Of a stretch of DNA of 46,016 nt, positions 43,570 through 46,016 are shown piece by piece. Source of the stretch: Bradyrhizobium sp. RD5-C2 (GTDB lineage: Bacteria > Pseudomonadota > Alphaproteobacteria > Rhizobiales > Xanthobacteraceae). Under the pieces are notes generated by a model, which was not told the DNA's origin, searched no databases, and was given only the letters and a program-made list of their open reading frames with translations. The stretch's first letter is position 1; every line of letters starts with the position of its first letter. The stretch spans positions 1 to 46,016 of the forward strand of contig NZ_BOVL01000009.1 in the NCBI RefSeq assembly GCF_019972155.1, read 5' to 3'. The position numbers and the translations under genes are program-made.

Positions 43570-43609
43570 CGTGAAACAGCGGTCACGCCATTGTCATAGA
43601 GGGGTAACA
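43570..43609 (+). promoter_or_regulatory. Tandem Pho-box-like array upstream of ppk2
   Basis: Seven-base units at 11-base spacing: CGGTCAC (43581), TTGTCAT (43592) and GGGTAAC (43603), each followed by four bases, with a weaker unit GCGTGAA at 43570. This is the layout of PhoB boxes (CTGTCAT-N4-CTGTCAT), and the array is 54 bases before the polyphosphate kinase ATG. Confidence 0.55.
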
Positions 43610-43662
43610 TCGCCCGTCAATGCTCCCGTCGATCGACCTAACATACTGAAAGACGGACCTTC

Positions 43663-44625
43663 ATGACCGCCTCCGACCTCACCGACGAAGCCACCCGAGA
43701 TGAAGCCTTGCGCGATGAAGCCGCCCGCGACGAAGCCTTGCGCGCCCGCATCCATCAGGAGATGGCCGACAGCCTTGACGAGGAACTCGAGCTCGAGCTC
43801 GACGACATGAGGCTCGACCAGCTCGACCACGACGGCGTCACCGGACAGCCGTCGATAGACCGCAAGCTCTACTTCCGCGAATTGCTGCGGTTGCAGGGCG
43901 AGTTGGTCAAGCTGCAGGACTGGGTGCAGCACGAGAAGAGGAAGGTCGTGGTGCTGTTCGAGGGCCGCGATTCCGCCGGCAAGGGCGGTGTCATCAAGCG
44001 CATCACCCAGCGGCTCAACCCGCGCATCTGCCGCGTCGCGGCGCTGCCGGCGCCAAACGAGCGCGAACGCACGCAATGGTACTTCCAGCGCTATGTCTCG
44101 CACCTGCCGGCCGGCGGCGAGATCGTGCTGTTCGACCGCAGCTGGTACAACCGCGCCGGCGTCGAGAAGGTGATGGGGTTCTGTAACGACGAGCAGTATG
44201 AGGAGTTCTTCAGGTCGGTGCCGGAATTCGAGCGCATGCTGATCCGCTCCGGCATCATCCTGCTGAAATACTGGTTCTCGATCACCGACGAGGAACAGGC
44301 GTTCCGCTTCTCGATGCGGATCAACGATCCGCTGAAGCAGTGGAAGCTGAGCCCGATGGATGTCGAGGCGCGGACCCGCTGGGAGCTCTACACCAAGGCC
44401 AAGGAGACGATGCTGGAGCGCACGCACCTGCCGGACTCGCCGTGGTGGATCGTCGATGCCGTCGACAAGAAGCGCGCCCGGCTCAACTGCATCTCGCATT
44501 TGTTGAGCCAGATCCCCTATCAGCAGGTCACCCACCAACCGGTGGTGCTGCCGCCGCGGGTGCGCAACCCCGACTATCACCGCGGCCCGATCCCGCCCGA
44601 GATGTACGTGCCGGGAACGTATTGA
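43663..44625 (+). CDS. ppk2: Polyphosphate kinase 2
   Basis: Cytoplasmic PPK2-family phosphotransferase of 320 residues moving phosphate between polyphosphate and nucleotides. Walker A is FEGRDSAGKGG at about residue 99, the lid follows with LPAPNERERTQWYFQRY, and Walker B is LFDRSWYNRAGVEKVMG at about 155. The first 45 residues are unusual: an acidic tract made of near-repeats TDEATR, DEALR, DEAAR, DEALR, then LDEELELELDD. Direction of reaction and preferred nucleotide cannot be read. A strong hairpin follows the stop and a Pho-box-like array precedes the gene. Confidence 0.92.
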   Translation: MTASDLTDEATRDEALRDEAARDEALRARIHQEMADSLDEELELELDDMRLDQLDHDGVTGQPSIDRKLYFRELLRLQGELVKLQDWVQHEKRKVVVLFEGRDSAGKGGVIKRITQRLNPRICRVAALPAPNERERTQWYFQRYVSHLPAGGEIVLFDRSWYNRAGVEKVMGFCNDEQYEEFFRSVPEFERMLIRSGIILLKYWFSITDEEQAFRFSMRINDPLKQWKLSPMDVEARTRWELYTKAKETMLERTHLPDSPWWIVDAVDKKRARLNCISHLLSQIPYQQVTHQPVVLPPRVRNPDYHRGPIPPEMYVPGTY

Positions 44626-44633
44626 TGCTGGTC

Positions 44634-44669
44634 GTTTCCCTCTCCCCGTTCCTACGGGGAGAGAGAAAC
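44634..44669 (+). terminator. Terminator-like hairpin after ppk2
   Basis: TTTCCCTCTCCCCG pairs with CGGGGAGAGAGAAA across a six-base loop, one mismatch, about ten bases after the ppk2 stop. No long U-tract follows; the element resembles the CCCCGC hairpin near 45.9 kb and may be a repeat that serves as terminator. Confidence 0.6.
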
Positions 44670-44715
44670 ACGTCCCCGCAATTTCGGAATAATAGAATAG
44701 TGCCACTGATTTGCC

Positions 44716-44738
44716 CGACATGTCAAGTTGACGTGTCG
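44716..44738. promoter_or_regulatory. Near-perfect 23-bp palindrome
   Basis: Arms CGACATGTCAA and TTGACGTGTCG around one central base, with a single mismatch. The two-fold symmetry suits a dimeric regulator. No regulator gene is adjacent. Confidence 0.5.
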
Positions 44739-44960
44739 AATGCAGGTACGCCTCCGGCTACTGTGCATGGGGTTGTTTTCGATATTTTGGCAGGGCGCCC
44801 CTGCGGAGGCAGGCTAGATGCGATTTGCCTACCGCAAGCTGGGCGAGCTGAAGAGATAGGCGTCTCCCCTTCGCCACGCCTACCAATGGCGCAGGTGTGC
44901 GCCCTTGCTGGCACCGGAACCCGACGCTAGGCTTCCCCGATCTGGTGCAGGGAGGCCCGC

Positions 44961-45839
44961 TTGACTCAATCCGACGACATCAAAATTTCCGAAGATCGCC
45001 GCGACGCGCTGCGTTATGCGCTCGGGATCGGCAGCGGCGCGGCACTCGCGGCCGCCATGGCAACCCCGGCCGCGGCGCAGACCCAGGCCGACAACACGCT
45101 CGACCGCATCAGGGCCAACAAGGTGCTGCGGATCGCGGTGCTGCCGGGCGAACTGCCCTATTTCAACAAGGATCTCGCCACCGGCACCTGGTCCGGCTTC
45201 TCGATCGAGATGGCCAACGACCTTGCCAAGCTGCTGGACGTCAAGCTGGAATATGTCGAGTCGACCTACGGCAATTCAATTCTTGATTTGCAGGCCAACA
45301 AGATCGACCTCGGCTTTGCGCTCAACCCGACCCCGCAGCGGGCGCTGGTGGTGGACTTCACCAGCCTGGTGTTTCCGCATCCGTTCGGCGCGATGCTGAA
45401 GAAGGGGCTGGAGGCCAAGACCTGGGCCGACATCAACAAGCCCGAGGTCAAGATCGCGGTTGACGTCGGCTCGGCCAACGAGGCGGTGGCGCGGCGCTTT
45501 GCGCCGAACGCCACCATCAAGTCGCTGAAGTCGCGCGACGAGGTGATGCTGGAAATGTCGTCGGGCCGCGTCGATTGCGTCGTCAACGCGCTGGTGCTCG
45601 GGCTGACCGCGATCGCCAAGAACACGAACCTCGGCACCTACAAGATCCTGGCCTCGCCCTCGGTGACGATCGCAAGCGGCACAGCGGTGCGGCGCGAACA
45701 GGACAAGCGCTGGCGCGATTTCCTCTCGGTGTGGATCGACTACAACCGCGGCATCGGCCAAATGCGCGAATGGTTTGTCAAAGGCCTCGGCCTCGCCGGC
45801 GTCAAGCCGGAGGACGTGCCGGTGGAGCTGAGTATTTAG
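44961..45839 (+). CDS. Family 3 solute-binding protein (amino-acid ABC type)
   Basis: Periplasmic binding protein of 292 residues. The start is TTG at 44961 with GGGAGG upstream. The N-terminus (DRRDALRYALGIGSGAALAAAMATPAAAQ) looks like a Tat-type leader with RR before the hydrophobic stretch, although the twin-Arg consensus is imperfect. The mature part follows SBP_bac_3: LRIAVLPGELPYFNKDLATGTWSGFSIEMANDLAKLL, then DLGFALNPTPQRALVVDFT and AVDVGSANEAVARRFAP. Permease and ATPase genes are not within the window; they may lie downstream. Ligand unknown, polar amino acid likely. Confidence 0.87.
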   Translation: MTQSDDIKISEDRRDALRYALGIGSGAALAAAMATPAAAQTQADNTLDRIRANKVLRIAVLPGELPYFNKDLATGTWSGFSIEMANDLAKLLDVKLEYVESTYGNSILDLQANKIDLGFALNPTPQRALVVDFTSLVFPHPFGAMLKKGLEAKTWADINKPEVKIAVDVGSANEAVARRFAPNATIKSLKSRDEVMLEMSSGRVDCVVNALVLGLTAIAKNTNLGTYKILASPSVTIASGTAVRREQDKRWRDFLSVWIDYNRGIGQMREWFVKGLGLAGVKPEDVPVELSI

Positions 45840-45873
45840 AGCGCGTCTTTATCGATCACACTGCGGCCTCTTC

Positions 45874-45903
45874 ACCTCTCCCCGCTCTTTCGCGGGGAGA
45901 GGT
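45874..45903 (+). terminator. Hairpin after the binding-protein gene
   Basis: Perfect 12-bp stem ACCTCTCCCCGC / GCGGGGAGAGGT with loop TCTTTC, 35 bases past the stop. It is followed by a second small hairpin (GCATC/GATGC near 45911-45922) and no U-tract, so it may be a dispersed repeat acting as a terminator. Confidence 0.6.
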
Positions 45904-45981
45904 CGGATCGCATCGCAGATGCGGTCCGGGTGAGGGGCAAGGCACACTGCTCAACAAGTCGCGAATTGCTCGCCGGATGGA

Positions 45982-46013
<32 letters not shown>

Positions 46014-46016
46014 GCG

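Larger units (their letters stand above)
44626..44960. other. 335-base gap with a palindrome, no gene seen
   Basis: After the hairpin at 44634-44669 comes a stretch I remember as recurring in Bradyrhizobium intergenic regions (AATAATAGAATAGTGCCACT at 44688), then the palindrome at 44716-44738 and CATGGGGTTGTTTTCGATAT at 44768. I find no open frame with a ribosome-binding site. It may be a repeat, a non-coding RNA or a complex promoter for the downstream binding-protein gene. Confidence 0.45.

Overview
The window is GC-rich, densely coded DNA of an alphaproteobacterium, most likely Bradyrhizobium or a close relative. The evidence is codon use, the mix of TRAP, NitT-type ABC and SMP-30 genes, an IalB protein, LTXXQ/Spy-like proteins, and several intergenic palindromic repeat families of the kind that pepper Bradyrhizobium genomes. 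No rRNA, tRNA, CRISPR, IS element or phage gene was recognised. The sequence ends in a 29-base run of C that looks like an assembly artefact.

Region 1 (1-7.35 kb, minus strand): a CnbZ-like protein, then an RND efflux operon (tetR, adaptor, pump) with a TetR operator/promoter upstream and a terminator downstream, then a two-subunit TPP-dependent decarboxylase. Region 2 (7.5-10.8 kb, plus): cytochrome P450, a small potassium-channel protein and ornithine aminotransferase. Region 3 (10.8-20.5 kb, minus): a long gene run with ABC permease, binding protein, ATPase, enolase-superfamily enzyme, Gfo/Idh/MocA dehydrogenase, DUF993 aldolase-like protein, sugar-phosphate isomerase/epimerase and an FMN alpha-hydroxy-acid dehydrogenase, preceded by a TetR gene. 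It reads as one uptake-and-catabolism system of unknown substrate and is the best candidate here for an undescribed pathway.

Region 4 (20.8-26.7 kb): a two-domain VOC protein, two PfkB sugar kinases, a putidaredoxin-reductase-like flavoprotein, an enoyl-CoA hydratase and a histidine phosphatase. Region 5 (26.7-36.6 kb): a sugar-acid module with a DctPQM TRAP transporter, an IlvD/Edd dehydratase, a FadR-type GntR regulator, uronate dehydrogenase, an SMP-30 lactonase and an aldehyde dehydrogenase, with an IalB gene between. A palindrome TATTGNCAATA recurs upstream of the dehydratase/regulator pair and, less exactly, upstream of the TRAP binding protein, suggesting a small GntR regulon. Uronate would be oxidised to the aldarolactone, opened, dehydrated and taken to a semialdehyde for the dehydrogenase. 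A FAH-family enzyme at 42.3 kb could be the second dehydratase.

Region 6 (36.9-45.8 kb): an AceE-like homodimeric 2-oxo-acid dehydrogenase E1 divergent from an Lrp/AsnC regulator, a secreted Gly/His-rich protein with two LTXXQ-like domains, a 35-residue membrane protein, the FAH-family hydrolase/dehydratase, polyphosphate kinase 2 with a tandem Pho-box-like array upstream, and a family 3 solute-binding protein. Five copies of a roughly 122-bp inverted repeat lie between genes from 23.7 to 40.1 kb; one supplies the last codons of a ribokinase gene.
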